From: Pseudocoprococcus catus
GTDB taxonomy: Bacteria > Bacillota > Clostridia > Lachnospirales > Lachnospiraceae
Assembly (NCBI RefSeq): GCF_902381825.1
Contig: NZ_LR698973.1
Coordinates: 960,053-1,024,052, forward strand
Length of the DNA stretch: 64,000 bases
Direction of reading: 5' to 3'
Shown here one piece after another: positions 9,580 through 17,803 of this stretch. Within the stretch, counting starts at the first letter, position 1. Each line of letters starts with the position of its first letter. A program made the position numbers and the translations under genes. Below the pieces are notes generated by a model, which saw nothing but the letters and a program-made list of their open reading frames with translations, made no database searches and was not told the origin of the DNA.

Positions 9580-9625
9580 GACTGGCAGATGACTGTTACA
9601 TTACACAGTTCTGACAGTCTTTTTC
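9580..9625 (+). terminator. Intrinsic terminator after the winged-helix regulator
   Basis: A long hairpin (GACTG, CAGA and ACTGT pair with ACAGT, TCTG and CAGTC in order) is followed by TTTTTC. Confidence 0.7.
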
Positions 9626-9663
9626 TATATACTTCTTTTTGTGGTGTTTTAGTAAGGCATGAC

Positions 9664-9857
9664 AAGGAGAAGAGTTATATTTGCATCAATGGAAGTCCTT
9701 AAAAAAACAAAAGAGTAAGGGAAAAAGAAGTGCTGTAATCGAAGAGGTTGCAGCATTTTTTTATTCGACATTTTTCGAACATTATAACGTACATATCCGG
9801 TCACCGCCATGCTCCGATTTGATTTCTATACCAAAAATCAGATCGGAGGAAAGCTAA
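9664..9857 (+). promoter_or_regulatory. Leader region: 58-codon ORF, internal attenuator and RBS-hiding hairpin
   Basis: A TTG-started ORF (9681-9857, 58 codons) has a strong site AAGGAGAAGAG (9664-9674). Its stop TAA (9855-9857) abuts the ATG of the sigma-like gene. Inside the ORF, 9731-9762 forms a hairpin (TGCTGTAA / TTGCAGCA) followed by seven T, a terminator shape. Near its end CTCCGATTTGATTT pairs with AAATCAGATCGGAG, burying the GGAGG of the next gene. A ribosome translating the leader would disrupt both structures. The hairpin and the peptide end RSPP-SDLIS recur at the second copy near 61250. Confidence 0.6.
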
Positions 9858-10292
9858 ATGGCTTATAACAAGACAAGTGAAGAACGAAAGTGGAATTATT
9901 GGAAAGAACAGGAAGAAAAGAAACTGCGTGAACTGGGAATGGAAGAAGAGAAGATCCAAAAGTTGCGCCAGATGGACAGGGAAGATTTTCTGGAAGAGCG
10001 CAGATTCCGGGAACATCTGGATGAAATGATGCAGGATATGGATTCCATAAAACAAAGGGACAGAGGACGGTTTGCACAGGATATCCGAGAACTTTTAGAC
10101 AACATTGGAGACCGACGGATCTATGAATTATTAAAGGGCACAGAACATCAGACATTAGAGATACTTTTGCTTAGTACATGGGGATATTCAGGAAGAGAGA
10201 TTGCCAAAATTATGGGAATGGCAGAACAGACCGTTTATACCAAAAGAAACCGTTTAAGAAAAAAATTAAATAATTTGTCGAAAATTGAATAA
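9858..10292 (+). CDS. Sigma-70 region 4-like DNA-binding protein, copy 1
   Basis: A 144-residue protein. The first about 100 residues are highly charged and probably helical (KLRELGMEEEKIQKLRQMDRE). The last about 40 form a sigma region-4-like helix-turn-helix (YSGREIAKIMGMAEQTVY, then KRNRLRKKL). No region 2 is present, so it is not a complete sigma factor; it may be a small activator or an unusual sigma-like regulator. A paralog with the same N-terminal MAYNK and HTH lies at 61297-61737. Translation appears controlled by the upstream hairpin. The conserved non-coding element follows directly. Confidence 0.7.
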   Translation: MAYNKTSEERKWNYWKEQEEKKLRELGMEEEKIQKLRQMDREDFLEERRFREHLDEMMQDMDSIKQRDRGRFAQDIRELLDNIGDRRIYELLKGTEHQTLEILLLSTWGYSGREIAKIMGMAEQTVYTKRNRLRKKLNNLSKIE

Positions 10293-10305
10293 TAACAGCA
10301 TTTTT

Positions 10306-10785
10306 CATCGGCTATTTAATAGGCAGGTAAATTTTGCCAGTGTACTTTGACAATCCTATACCAGCATTACAGGTACGTTCCCGTAAGTAGAAGCGTGTTA
10401 GGAAGGCGCGAGGACAAATGAAAATGACAGGAAAGAATATAAAAAATTCTTTGCTGGTGTTTTTGTTTCGAGCGAATTACCTTTAACTGAAACAGGACCG
10501 TGGCGGTCTTTTGCGAGGATCACTTACGAGGGGATAATGATACATAGGAACTGCCAGTGAGCAGAGGATGGACTTTGGGTTGTAATCAGCAAGACCTTTA
10601 GAAAATCCATGAGTGGTGCAATGCCAAGCATCCGCCTGTAATGTTCCCGTAAGGCAATGGGGGAGTCGAGGACAAATACAACGCCAAAAAACAAAAGTAT
10701 AAGAAATCAAGGAAGAATGTGTCGTTGATATCAGATACATGCGGCTGTAGGGAGAAATCCTTTACAGCCGTATTGATGTGGTATC
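10306..10785 (+). ncRNA. Conserved non-coding element, copy 1 (candidate structured RNA)
   Basis: No gene fits between 10293 and 10809. This stretch aligns from end to end with 62325-62790, while neither copy keeps an ORF. Shared blocks include CATCGGCT, CAGGTACGTTCCC, GGATCAC, GGGGATAATGATACA, GGGTTGTAATCAG and GTGTCGTTGATATCAGATAC (10719-10738). Helix 10615-10619/10628-10632 and helix 10566-10569/10605-10608 stay paired in the other copy through changed base pairs. A 3' hairpin CGGCTGTA/TACAGCCG (10742-10749/10763-10770) has no U-run. Copy 1 also repeats GTTCCCGTAAG plus CGAGGACAAAT internally (10377-10419 and 10643-10677). I do not recognise a known RNA family. Confidence 0.7.
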
Positions 10786-10809
10786 AGCACGCATATTAGG
10801 TAACAAATT

Positions 10810-12777
10810 ATGTATTACACAAAAGAATATTTAAAAAGAGCGCATCGTGAAATTGATACAATCTTTCGTGTGCTGTTTCCAGAACATGGAATGGCAGTAA
10901 GGGAAGAACAGATTATGTTATGCCACGAAATGCTGGATAACCTGCTGGGAAGAAACATAGCACTGTGTGATGCGGGTGTCGGTATCGGCAAGACGTATGC
11001 CTATCTGGTGGCCTGTGTTCTGATGAGAAAATATTCTCTCCTTGCAGAAGGATGTTCCCCTTATGAGCAGCGTCCGATCGTGATATCTACTTCCAGCATT
11101 ACACTCCAGAAAGCAATTCTTACAGAATATATCCCTTTTCTCTCCCGGATTCTTCAGGAGAACGGGACGATTCAGGCCCCTATTAAAGCTGTGATACGAA
11201 AAGGGAAAGAGCATTTTGTCTGCGATGAGAGGTTGGAGCAACGAATCGTTGCAATCGAAGAAAAAAACAAAAATGCGTTGCAGAAAGAAGCTCTGCTGTC
11301 GTTGAAAGAACATTATGATATGGACGAAGTGTCCAACTTAAGTGGGTTTGACAGAAGGATGGTGAGTGTACCGAAGTTCTGTTCGGGAGACTGCCCGAAA
11401 AGAGGCTCATGCAGGTATCAGCAGTATCTGGAGCGTTCCAGAGATCATGAAATGTTCATTCAGATCTGTAATCACAATTATCTGCTGGCTGATGGTTATC
11501 ACAGGCTGCAGGATTACCGCCCGTTATTAAAAGACTACCGGGCATTGATTGTCGATGAAGCACATAAGCTGCCGGATGCGGCAAAGCAGATGTTCGGGAA
11601 GAGCCTCTGTTATGACGATATCCGGGAAATCTGCTTTTATCTTGGGAAAGAGTACCAAGGCCCGGAGATAAGAAAACTGTCTGGGACGATCCGTATGGTG
11701 CTGGACATCATAGGAGAAAACCACAGAACCAGATATGGGATAAAAGAAGAATTCCACATGACAGAAGAGTGTGCAATGTATTTATGTGAGGGGATACAGA
11801 CCATGAATAAGATCATAGAAAAATTAGAAAAGAAGATTCCGAAGTGGATCAGAAACAAGCTGGAAGAAACCAGAAGTGTGTTGGAATACTTTTTCCATCA
11901 GGATAAGAAGTATGTACTGCATCTGAAGCAGGACCATGATCACAGGATTATATTGTGTGCATCCAGCAGGCGGATTCCACAGTATCTGGACCAGATGTTA
12001 TGGAGCAGAGGAATGGGAGCGATTCTTACAAGCGGAACTTTAAAAACCGGACAGGGATTTTCCCACATTCGGAAAATGACAGGATTACAGAGAGTGCGGA
12101 GAGTCCGGGAATATGTGGCAGACTCCCCGTTTGAATATCAGAAGAACTGTCTTTTATATCTGCCTAAGAATTTGAAAAAATCCAGAAGAGGAAGTCAGGA
12201 AGAGGCGGAGATGATAGCAGGCCATATCCATTCACTGATCTGTTCGACTTACGGGCATACGCTGGTGCTGTTCACATCTTATCATTTGATGGGAAACGTT
12301 TACCAGATGTTAAGGGATGAAATTCCGTTCCCGATGATAGAGGTGTGGAGACATTCACCGGAAGAGATCACAAGATTTAAACAGATGGACAATGCTGTCC
12401 TTTTTGCAGCCGGCTCCTGTTGGGAAGGAGTAGACTTCCCTGGAGATATGGTATCTTCGCTGATTATAGTAAAACTGCCCTTTGCTGTTCCTGATCCCAT
12501 CAGCGAAGCACAGAAGAAGGAATATGCCAGCCTGAAAGATTATATTCAGGCAGTGATTGTTCCAGACATGCAGAAAAAACTAAGACAGGGATTCGGACGG
12601 GCACTCCGCACCGAGACAGATACTTGTGTCGTGTCCATTTTAGACGAGCGTGCAGGAGAAGGCGGCAGGTATCATGAGGAAGTGATGTGTGCGCTTCCAA
12701 GCTGCAAGATGGCAAAAGACATCAAGGATATCCAGCACTTTATCCGAAACCGGAAAGGCGTGGAATACTACCTGTAA
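10810..12777 (+). CDS. DinG/XPD-type Fe-S ATP-dependent DNA helicase
   Basis: A 655-residue superfamily 2 helicase. Walker A is GVGIGKT (residues 56-62) and the DEAH box is at about 249-252 (VDEAHKLPD). Between them are four cysteines (about 138, 191, 195 and 201; FVCDE, FCSGDCPKRGSC) placed as in DinG/XPD Fe-S domains. Late motifs include SCWEGVDFPGD and QGFGRALRTETD. It is slightly shorter than Escherichia coli DinG (716). Such helicases unwind DNA 5' to 3' and may serve element replication or transfer. A close paralog starts at 63560. The downstream sequence changes character at once, consistent with an insertion immediately after this gene. Confidence 0.82.
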   Translation: MYYTKEYLKRAHREIDTIFRVLFPEHGMAVREEQIMLCHEMLDNLLGRNIALCDAGVGIGKTYAYLVACVLMRKYSLLAEGCSPYEQRPIVISTSSITLQKAILTEYIPFLSRILQENGTIQAPIKAVIRKGKEHFVCDERLEQRIVAIEEKNKNALQKEALLSLKEHYDMDEVSNLSGFDRRMVSVPKFCSGDCPKRGSCRYQQYLERSRDHEMFIQICNHNYLLADGYHRLQDYRPLLKDYRALIVDEAHKLPDAAKQMFGKSLCYDDIREICFYLGKEYQGPEIRKLSGTIRMVLDIIGENHRTRYGIKEEFHMTEECAMYLCEGIQTMNKIIEKLEKKIPKWIRNKLEETRSVLEYFFHQDKKYVLHLKQDHDHRIILCASSRRIPQYLDQMLWSRGMGAILTSGTLKTGQGFSHIRKMTGLQRVRRVREYVADSPFEYQKNCLLYLPKNLKKSRRGSQEEAEMIAGHIHSLICSTYGHTLVLFTSYHLMGNVYQMLRDEIPFPMIEVWRHSPEEITRFKQMDNAVLFAAGSCWEGVDFPGDMVSSLIIVKLPFAVPDPISEAQKKEYASLKDYIQAVIVPDMQKKLRQGFGRALRTETDTCVVSILDERAGEGGRYHEEVMCALPSCKMAKDIKDIQHFIRNRKGVEYYL

Positions 12778-12788
12778 CCGTTCGTGGT

Positions 12789-12808
12789 TCTGCTACAGAA
12801 ATAGCAGA
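12789..12808. repeat. Perfect 7-bp inverted repeat beside the recombinase module
   Basis: TCTGCTA and TAGCAGA are separated by CAGAAA, 11 bases after the helicase stop. It is a possible recombinase core or arm site; no second copy was found. Confidence 0.35.
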
Positions 12809-12872
12809 TTTAGCACGAAAAGTTTGGTCGTATTTCAAGGGCGTTTTCGGTGGGATTGTTGGTATTGATGAA

Positions 12873-12901
12873 TAGCTATTTCGGCATGAAGTGGGTATAC
12901 T
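12873..12901 (+). promoter_or_regulatory. Promoter-like motif A (TAGCT-N18-TATACT)
   Basis: TAGCT at 12873-12877 and TATACT at 12896-12901 sit before the first recombinase gene. The pattern matches three other sites (19604, 24358 and 43634). Confidence 0.45.
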
Positions 12902-12932
12902 GTGTATAGCGTTAGAGGAAAGGAGGCAGCTT

Positions 12933-14057
12933 ATGATATACAAGGTGGAAACGATAAAAGATGGAACAGAAAAATATTTTTTCATCAGAAATCTGGAAAC
13001 AATGAGTATTGAAGAACTGCCAAGTAAATATCTAATGCATAAGATTAAATGTAAACGTTCACCAAATACAGTGAAACGCACAGCATTTTCAATCTGCTAT
13101 TATATGAAATATATGGCAGAGAAAGAAATGGAACTCACAGAAGTCTATCAGTTAGATTATGAAAAACAGACAGAACACTTTGTGGAATTTTTATACTGGC
13201 TTAAAGCCGGAAACCATACAGAGCAAACGGCTGGAGAAAAGAAGTGTCCGAATGAAGGAACCTGCAACGCATACTTAAAAGATGTGTTCAGGTTCTATTT
13301 ATTTATAGAGGCAGAATATGAACAGTACGGAAGTCTCAAAACCTTATCGTATAACCAGATTATAGCGGTTAATCAGGTGGGAGTAAAAAAGGTACTGCGG
13401 AATCATTCTTTTAAAGCCTATCTGAAGGAAGAGGAACATCGTGGGAGAACAGCAAAAGAAAATCAGATTATTACAATTTTACAGGCCTGTACGAACCGAA
13501 GAGATCAGCTTCTGTTACTTATGTTAGCAGAAACCGGATACAGAATTGGGGAACTACTGGGAGTAAAATATGTCAAAGATATTGATTATAGGAATCACAT
13601 GATAAGGGTATGCTTCCGGGAAGATAATGAAAATGAAGCGAGAGCCAAAAATGCGGAATACAGAAGTGCCAAGATAAGTAATGATACGTTTGAATTTCTC
13701 ATGGATTATCTGGCAAAATATCGGAAAATCCTGCAACATCAGGATTACCTGTTTGTGAATATCATGGGTGAGAACATTGGAAAGCCATTAAGAGTGGACA
13801 GTGTATATGATATGTTGGACCGAATGGAAAAGAAAACCGGAGTTAAAATCACACCCCACATGTTACGTCACTATTTTGCAAATATGCGAAAGCAGGCAGG
13901 ATGGGAACTGGAAATGATCAGTCAGGCATTGGGGCATAAACATTTGGATACGACTATAAAGTATCTGGACTGGCTGGATGATGAACTGATAGAAGCAAGT
14001 AATGAGTTTTATGCACAACACACTGCTATTTATGGGGCGGAACGTCTGCTGGAGTAG
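12933..14057 (+). CDS. Tyrosine recombinase (TnpA-like)
   Basis: A 374-residue phage-integrase family recombinase. Catalytic residues are visible: Arg204 in ETGYRIGELLG, His309 and Arg312 in HMLRHYFAN, His335 in LGHKHLDTT and Tyr344 in IKYLDW. The N-terminal half is a SAM-like core-binding domain. ATG 12933 has AAAGGAGG at 12918-12925; the longer ORF from 12891 lacks a site. It is first of three recombinases and corresponds in size and place to Tn554 TnpA (361 residues). It probably catalyses strand exchange with the next two proteins. Confidence 0.82.
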   Translation: MIYKVETIKDGTEKYFFIRNLETMSIEELPSKYLMHKIKCKRSPNTVKRTAFSICYYMKYMAEKEMELTEVYQLDYEKQTEHFVEFLYWLKAGNHTEQTAGEKKCPNEGTCNAYLKDVFRFYLFIEAEYEQYGSLKTLSYNQIIAVNQVGVKKVLRNHSFKAYLKEEEHRGRTAKENQIITILQACTNRRDQLLLLMLAETGYRIGELLGVKYVKDIDYRNHMIRVCFREDNENEARAKNAEYRSAKISNDTFEFLMDYLAKYRKILQHQDYLFVNIMGENIGKPLRVDSVYDMLDRMEKKTGVKITPHMLRHYFANMRKQAGWELEMISQALGHKHLDTTIKYLDWLDDELIEASNEFYAQHTAIYGAERLLE

Positions 14058-14070
14058 GGAGGTGTGAGAA

Positions 14071-15816
14071 ATACCTATATATTTATTGCAACAGGCAGAA
14101 CACATAACAGAATCTGAAGTAGATATTGAGAAGAAAAAGCAGGAACTATATTCAGAAATTGATGCACTTGGAATAAAAAGCGATTCAAGAATTAACAAAT
14201 TGAAAAAGTTCTTGGCAGATAGAAAAATCTGGCATCTGGAAGAAATGGATTATCCTTTGCGAAATTCGTATGAACAATATTTAAGAGGACAGATACGATC
14301 ACAAATTGTATCTTTCTATTTGAAAATATATGATACGGTAAAACAACAACATATCTATCAACAAATGCAGACGCTAAATGGAAAGCGGATATATGAATGG
14401 AAATATCAAAATAAAATTTATTTTCTGAAGTATTATCCGGAAAAGGAAATAGCTGAGACCTTTGAAACTTCTTATAAAACAAACCTATTGGTGTGGGATT
14501 TTACACAAAATTGTTCAGAAGTTTTAAAGAAACAAATTTTTTATACGTTGAGTCGTATCATTGCCAATACTTCAATGTCTAAGGCTTATAGAAATGTCAG
14601 GTTAAAATCCTTAAAACTTCTTTATGATTCTTGTGTTCAGTTAAATATTACGGATATTGGATTGCTGGAAATGGAACAAGTGGAAACTATTTTAAAGAAT
14701 TTTCCCGAAACGAGTCAACGAAGTATTTTAGGTGAATGCAGAAGAGATGCGTTTATGCAGCAGGAACAGATCCAATGGGAAGCAAATGTATGGTATCTGG
14801 AACGATTACATCTTGGAAAACATCGGATAGACGAAAGTAAATCCTTAATTAGCATTTCTTTTATGGAAGTCAAGGAAATACAGAATCGAGAAATTTTACA
14901 GGCATACATGAAATATGAACTGGGAATTACTGGACAGGCAGTCAGCACGATTGTACGAAGATTTGTATGTATTAGAAATTTTATTGAACTGCTGGAACAA
15001 GAAAAGATACTGGCGATTCATGCAACTGTCGCAGAAGTAAAAAAGTATGCAGACGGCTTGCGAGAACGGGGAATACAGGCAAAGGGATTTAATGAAAGAA
15101 TTTTCGGTATCGGTCATTTTTATAAATTCATGGAAGTTAAACAGTATATTACAAGAATGCCATTCCGAATTGAATATTTCCAACAAAAAGAAGTAATAGT
15201 ACATCATGATCGTAGCGTTGAGGAAACAGTATATATGGAAATTTTGAAAAAATTATATCTTTTTCCAGAGCGATTACGATGTATGTTCCTACATCTGTGG
15301 TGTCTAGGATTACGGGCGAGTGAAGTGTGTACATTGAAAGGAAATGCTTATTATCAGCAGGGCGAGGATTATTGGATTCAGGTGTATCAGGTCAAAATGA
15401 AGAATTATAAAAGGATTCCAATCCCACAGGCACTTTATCAGATTATGAAAGTATACTTGAAAAAACATGAAATTCAGCCTGAAGAATTCATTTTTAAAAA
15501 CAGCAGAGGTGGTGCTTGTCTATATGGTACATTCCGAACTCAGATGATAGAAGCGTGCCGGGAAAATAAGATTGCAAATGGAGAATATTTATTTCAATCA
15601 CACGATTATCGACATACAGTAGCAACTATGTTTTATGACAGTCATGTATCACTGCAAAGTATCAGGGATTATCTTGGACATACTTATGAAGAGATGACAA
15701 GACAGTATATTGATTATATGCCGCAAAGGATTGCAAAAGCAAATGATGAGTTCTTTGAAATGCAAGGAAGTAGTTTAGCATCATGGCTAAAGAAAGAGGA
15801 AAAAGATGGAAAATGA
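14071..15816 (+). CDS. Tyrosine recombinase (TnpB-like), non-standard start
   Basis: About 576-581 residues. The C-terminal catalytic domain has Arg in LGLRASEVCTL, a Lys strand VKMKNYKRIPIP, the HDYRHTVATMF box, LGHTYEEM and Tyr in RQYIDY. The long N-terminal half is unusual for phage integrases but typical of Tn554 TnpB. The start is odd: GGGAGGTG (14057-14064) is spaced correctly for an ATA codon at 14071, while the first standard codon is TTG 14086, 21 nt away from that site. I annotate from 14071 but the real start is uncertain. The 3' end overlaps the next gene by 11 nt. Confidence 0.75.
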   Translation: MPIYLLQQAEHITESEVDIEKKKQELYSEIDALGIKSDSRINKLKKFLADRKIWHLEEMDYPLRNSYEQYLRGQIRSQIVSFYLKIYDTVKQQHIYQQMQTLNGKRIYEWKYQNKIYFLKYYPEKEIAETFETSYKTNLLVWDFTQNCSEVLKKQIFYTLSRIIANTSMSKAYRNVRLKSLKLLYDSCVQLNITDIGLLEMEQVETILKNFPETSQRSILGECRRDAFMQQEQIQWEANVWYLERLHLGKHRIDESKSLISISFMEVKEIQNREILQAYMKYELGITGQAVSTIVRRFVCIRNFIELLEQEKILAIHATVAEVKKYADGLRERGIQAKGFNERIFGIGHFYKFMEVKQYITRMPFRIEYFQQKEVIVHHDRSVEETVYMEILKKLYLFPERLRCMFLHLWCLGLRASEVCTLKGNAYYQQGEDYWIQVYQVKMKNYKRIPIPQALYQIMKVYLKKHEIQPEEFIFKNSRGGACLYGTFRTQMIEACRENKIANGEYLFQSHDYRHTVATMFYDSHVSLQSIRDYLGHTYEEMTRQYIDYMPQRIAKANDEFFEMQGSSLASWLKKEEKDGK

Positions 15817-17305
15817 TATTATATACTTCAGCGATTTCCCCAATTTACAAGAAACAGGGACACGTAAGGATAATGGAAAATTTGATTTAACGTTGCTTCC
15901 AACGCAAGAATTAAAGGAAGAGTTTCGAGGTTATATTATGTATCGCTGCAAAAACGGAACGTTTAGAGCATTGATTCAGGATCGAACAGCTTATAATCAT
16001 ATTGCAAAGTTTTTGAACAGCAGAATAAATCGGAGAATCAAAAGCCTTGGAGATAGAAATCCAGAAAAATGGATATCACTTTTAAAAGGCTGGATGTTAG
16101 AACAGGGAATAACTATTGTAAAAGAAAAGAAGAGTGTGTATGGTACAGTAAGCTATGGCGAAGCAGTGACGATATTATATTTCAGAAACGTACTGAAATT
16201 TTTAGGGCCAGAAGATTTACGGGATGAGATAGAAAAAGATGTTTGGGAACTAAAAAATCTGGATATTAAAATCAGATCCAATCCAATTTATAATGTAAAA
16301 ACACTGGATTTCAGAAAAATATATCAGCCAGATATCAGGGAAGAATGTAAGAAAGCTGTTTATATGAATCTGCAGTATGAAGCAATAGGAACTGTACAGG
16401 GAGAATTGACAATAATGAGGATATTCTCAGAATATCTCCAAAAAGAGTATTCCAAAATAAAAAGCTGCAGTGAAATAGACAGAGAAGTGTTGGAAGAATT
16501 TTTGATACATCTGTCAACAAAAGATACTTCCCATAGTGCGAATAGTTCTTATGTAATTTCATTAAGACGACAGTTAGAGACAATCGGAAAAATTTACAGC
16601 TATGAAAGATTGGAGCATTTATTTATTAATACGGATATTCCACCGGAAGTAAATGCAGAATTTAGAGTGTATTCTGATGATGAAATGAAACGACTGAATG
16701 CGGAAATTACACAGATGGATGTACAGATTGCAAGATGTCTTCTGATACATCAGATGCTTGGAACTAGGATATCAGATACCCTTACACTGAGACCAGATTG
16801 TCTGACGAGAGAAAATGGCCAAGATATGATTGAAATATATCAAGTTAAAACTAAAAGATATAAAAAACCGATCAGTAAAGAACTTGCAAAACTGTTACAG
16901 AGTTCTATTGAATATACACAGGAAAAGTTCGGTGATACAGAATACATATTTGTTAATGAAAAAGAACCTGACCGCCCGATGCAGTATATGGCTATAAAAA
17001 CAAAAGTCATGTCCATGATACAGGAAAAGCAGTTGAAAGATGATCATGGCGAATTATTCGGGTTTGGAACGCACATGTTCCGGCACTACTATGGCGTCAA
17101 ACTTACAGAAATGCATCTGGATGACTGGACGATAGCGAGACTATTGGGGCATAAAAGACTGAATAATGTACAGCATTACCGGAAAATGAGCAATCAAAGA
17201 ATGGCAGACGAAACCAGAGAAGTAAGACAGAGGATGAGTGACATCATATATATGAGTCTGGCAAGATGGGGTGAAGAATATGAGCAAATACGACAAGATG
17301 ATTGA
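15806..17305 (+). CDS. Tyrosine recombinase, third of the module
   Basis: A 499-residue recombinase with Arg in MLGTRISDTLTL, Lys-rich strand QVKTKRYKKPI, THMFRHYYGVKL, LLGHKRLNNV and a Tyr in QHYRKM. The catalytic set appears complete. It begins inside the previous gene and ends 26 nt beyond the start of the small coiled-coil gene, so the four genes are one transcription unit. Classical Tn554 has two such recombinases and TnpC; three recombinases plus the small protein is a variant arrangement. Confidence 0.8.
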   Translation: MENDIIYFSDFPNLQETGTRKDNGKFDLTLLPTQELKEEFRGYIMYRCKNGTFRALIQDRTAYNHIAKFLNSRINRRIKSLGDRNPEKWISLLKGWMLEQGITIVKEKKSVYGTVSYGEAVTILYFRNVLKFLGPEDLRDEIEKDVWELKNLDIKIRSNPIYNVKTLDFRKIYQPDIREECKKAVYMNLQYEAIGTVQGELTIMRIFSEYLQKEYSKIKSCSEIDREVLEEFLIHLSTKDTSHSANSSYVISLRRQLETIGKIYSYERLEHLFINTDIPPEVNAEFRVYSDDEMKRLNAEITQMDVQIARCLLIHQMLGTRISDTLTLRPDCLTRENGQDMIEIYQVKTKRYKKPISKELAKLLQSSIEYTQEKFGDTEYIFVNEKEPDRPMQYMAIKTKVMSMIQEKQLKDDHGELFGFGTHMFRHYYGVKLTEMHLDDWTIARLLGHKRLNNVQHYRKMSNQRMADETREVRQRMSDIIYMSLARWGEEYEQIRQDD

Positions 17306-17663
17306 GGAAAATCAGAGAAAAAGTAAAGAAAAAATTGAACTGGCATTGCAAGCAATACAAGATATGCTGGCAAATAAAGAACGTATCAGCGTTCCAAAGC
17401 TGATGAAGAAAACTGGATTGTCGAGAGGATTCTTTTATAAAAATCCAACCGTCCGGGATACATTGAACCAAGCAGTAGAGCAACAGGCCGGAATGATAGA
17501 TCCAAGAAGAGAAATTCTGAACATGGCGATGGAAAAACAGATTGAACTGTTGAACCAGAAGGTGGCAGCTCTGAGCAGAGAAAATAAGGAACTGAAGAGA
17601 AAGAACGAAAAGTTACAGAAGGCATTACGGAAACAGGATTTGAATTTTATTAAGAACTTATAA
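17280..17663 (+). CDS. Small coiled-coil recombination accessory protein (TnpC/DUF6262-like)
   Basis: A 127-residue protein with an HTH-like centre (SVPKLMKKTGLSRGFFYKNP) followed by a coiled coil (IELLNQKVAALSRENKELKR). Size, position and makeup match Tn554 TnpC, which stimulates transposition and affects orientation. ATG 17280 is used, overlapping the third recombinase; a GTG at 17271 is an alternative. A terminator follows. Confidence 0.7.
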   Translation: MSKYDKMIEENQRKSKEKIELALQAIQDMLANKERISVPKLMKKTGLSRGFFYKNPTVRDTLNQAVEQQAGMIDPRREILNMAMEKQIELLNQKVAALSRENKELKRKNEKLQKALRKQDLNFIKNL

Positions 17664-17683
17664 CATTGAAAATAATAAGATGG

Positions 17684-17710
17684 AAGAGATGTGTGCAGAC
17701 ACATCTTTTC
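17684..17710 (+). terminator. Terminator of the recombinase operon
   Basis: GATGTGT (17688-17694) and ACACATC (17699-17705) form a perfect stem around GCAG, followed by TTTT. Confidence 0.75.
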
Positions 17711-17734
17711 ATCGTTGAGGATAAAATATATAGA

Positions 17735-17763
17735 ATGAGAATGGGATTGTTTTATGGTATACT
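17735..17763 (+). promoter_or_regulatory. Extended -10 promoter for the metallopeptidase-like gene
   Basis: TATGGTATACT (17753-17763) is an extended -10, about 40 nt before the start codon; the -35 is weak. Confidence 0.5.
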
Positions 17764-17803
17764 AAAAGTGAAATGCTAACTTTGATATGAGGTATAAAAC
17801 AAT

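Noticed and set aside
9858..10292. Full sigma factor
   Set aside because: Only a region-4-like HTH is present; no region 2, so it is called sigma-like.
10483..10740. 85-codon minus-strand ORF in the non-coding element
   Set aside because: It is not kept in copy 2, while RNA-type pairing is kept; treated as chance.
12687..12875. 62-codon ORF across the helicase end
   Set aside because: Overlaps the helicase in another frame and ends before the recombinase promoter; no recognisable protein.
14086..14088. TTG 14086 as the definite start of the second recombinase
   Set aside because: Its distance to the only ribosome site (14057-14064) is 21 bases; kept only as the nearest standard codon.
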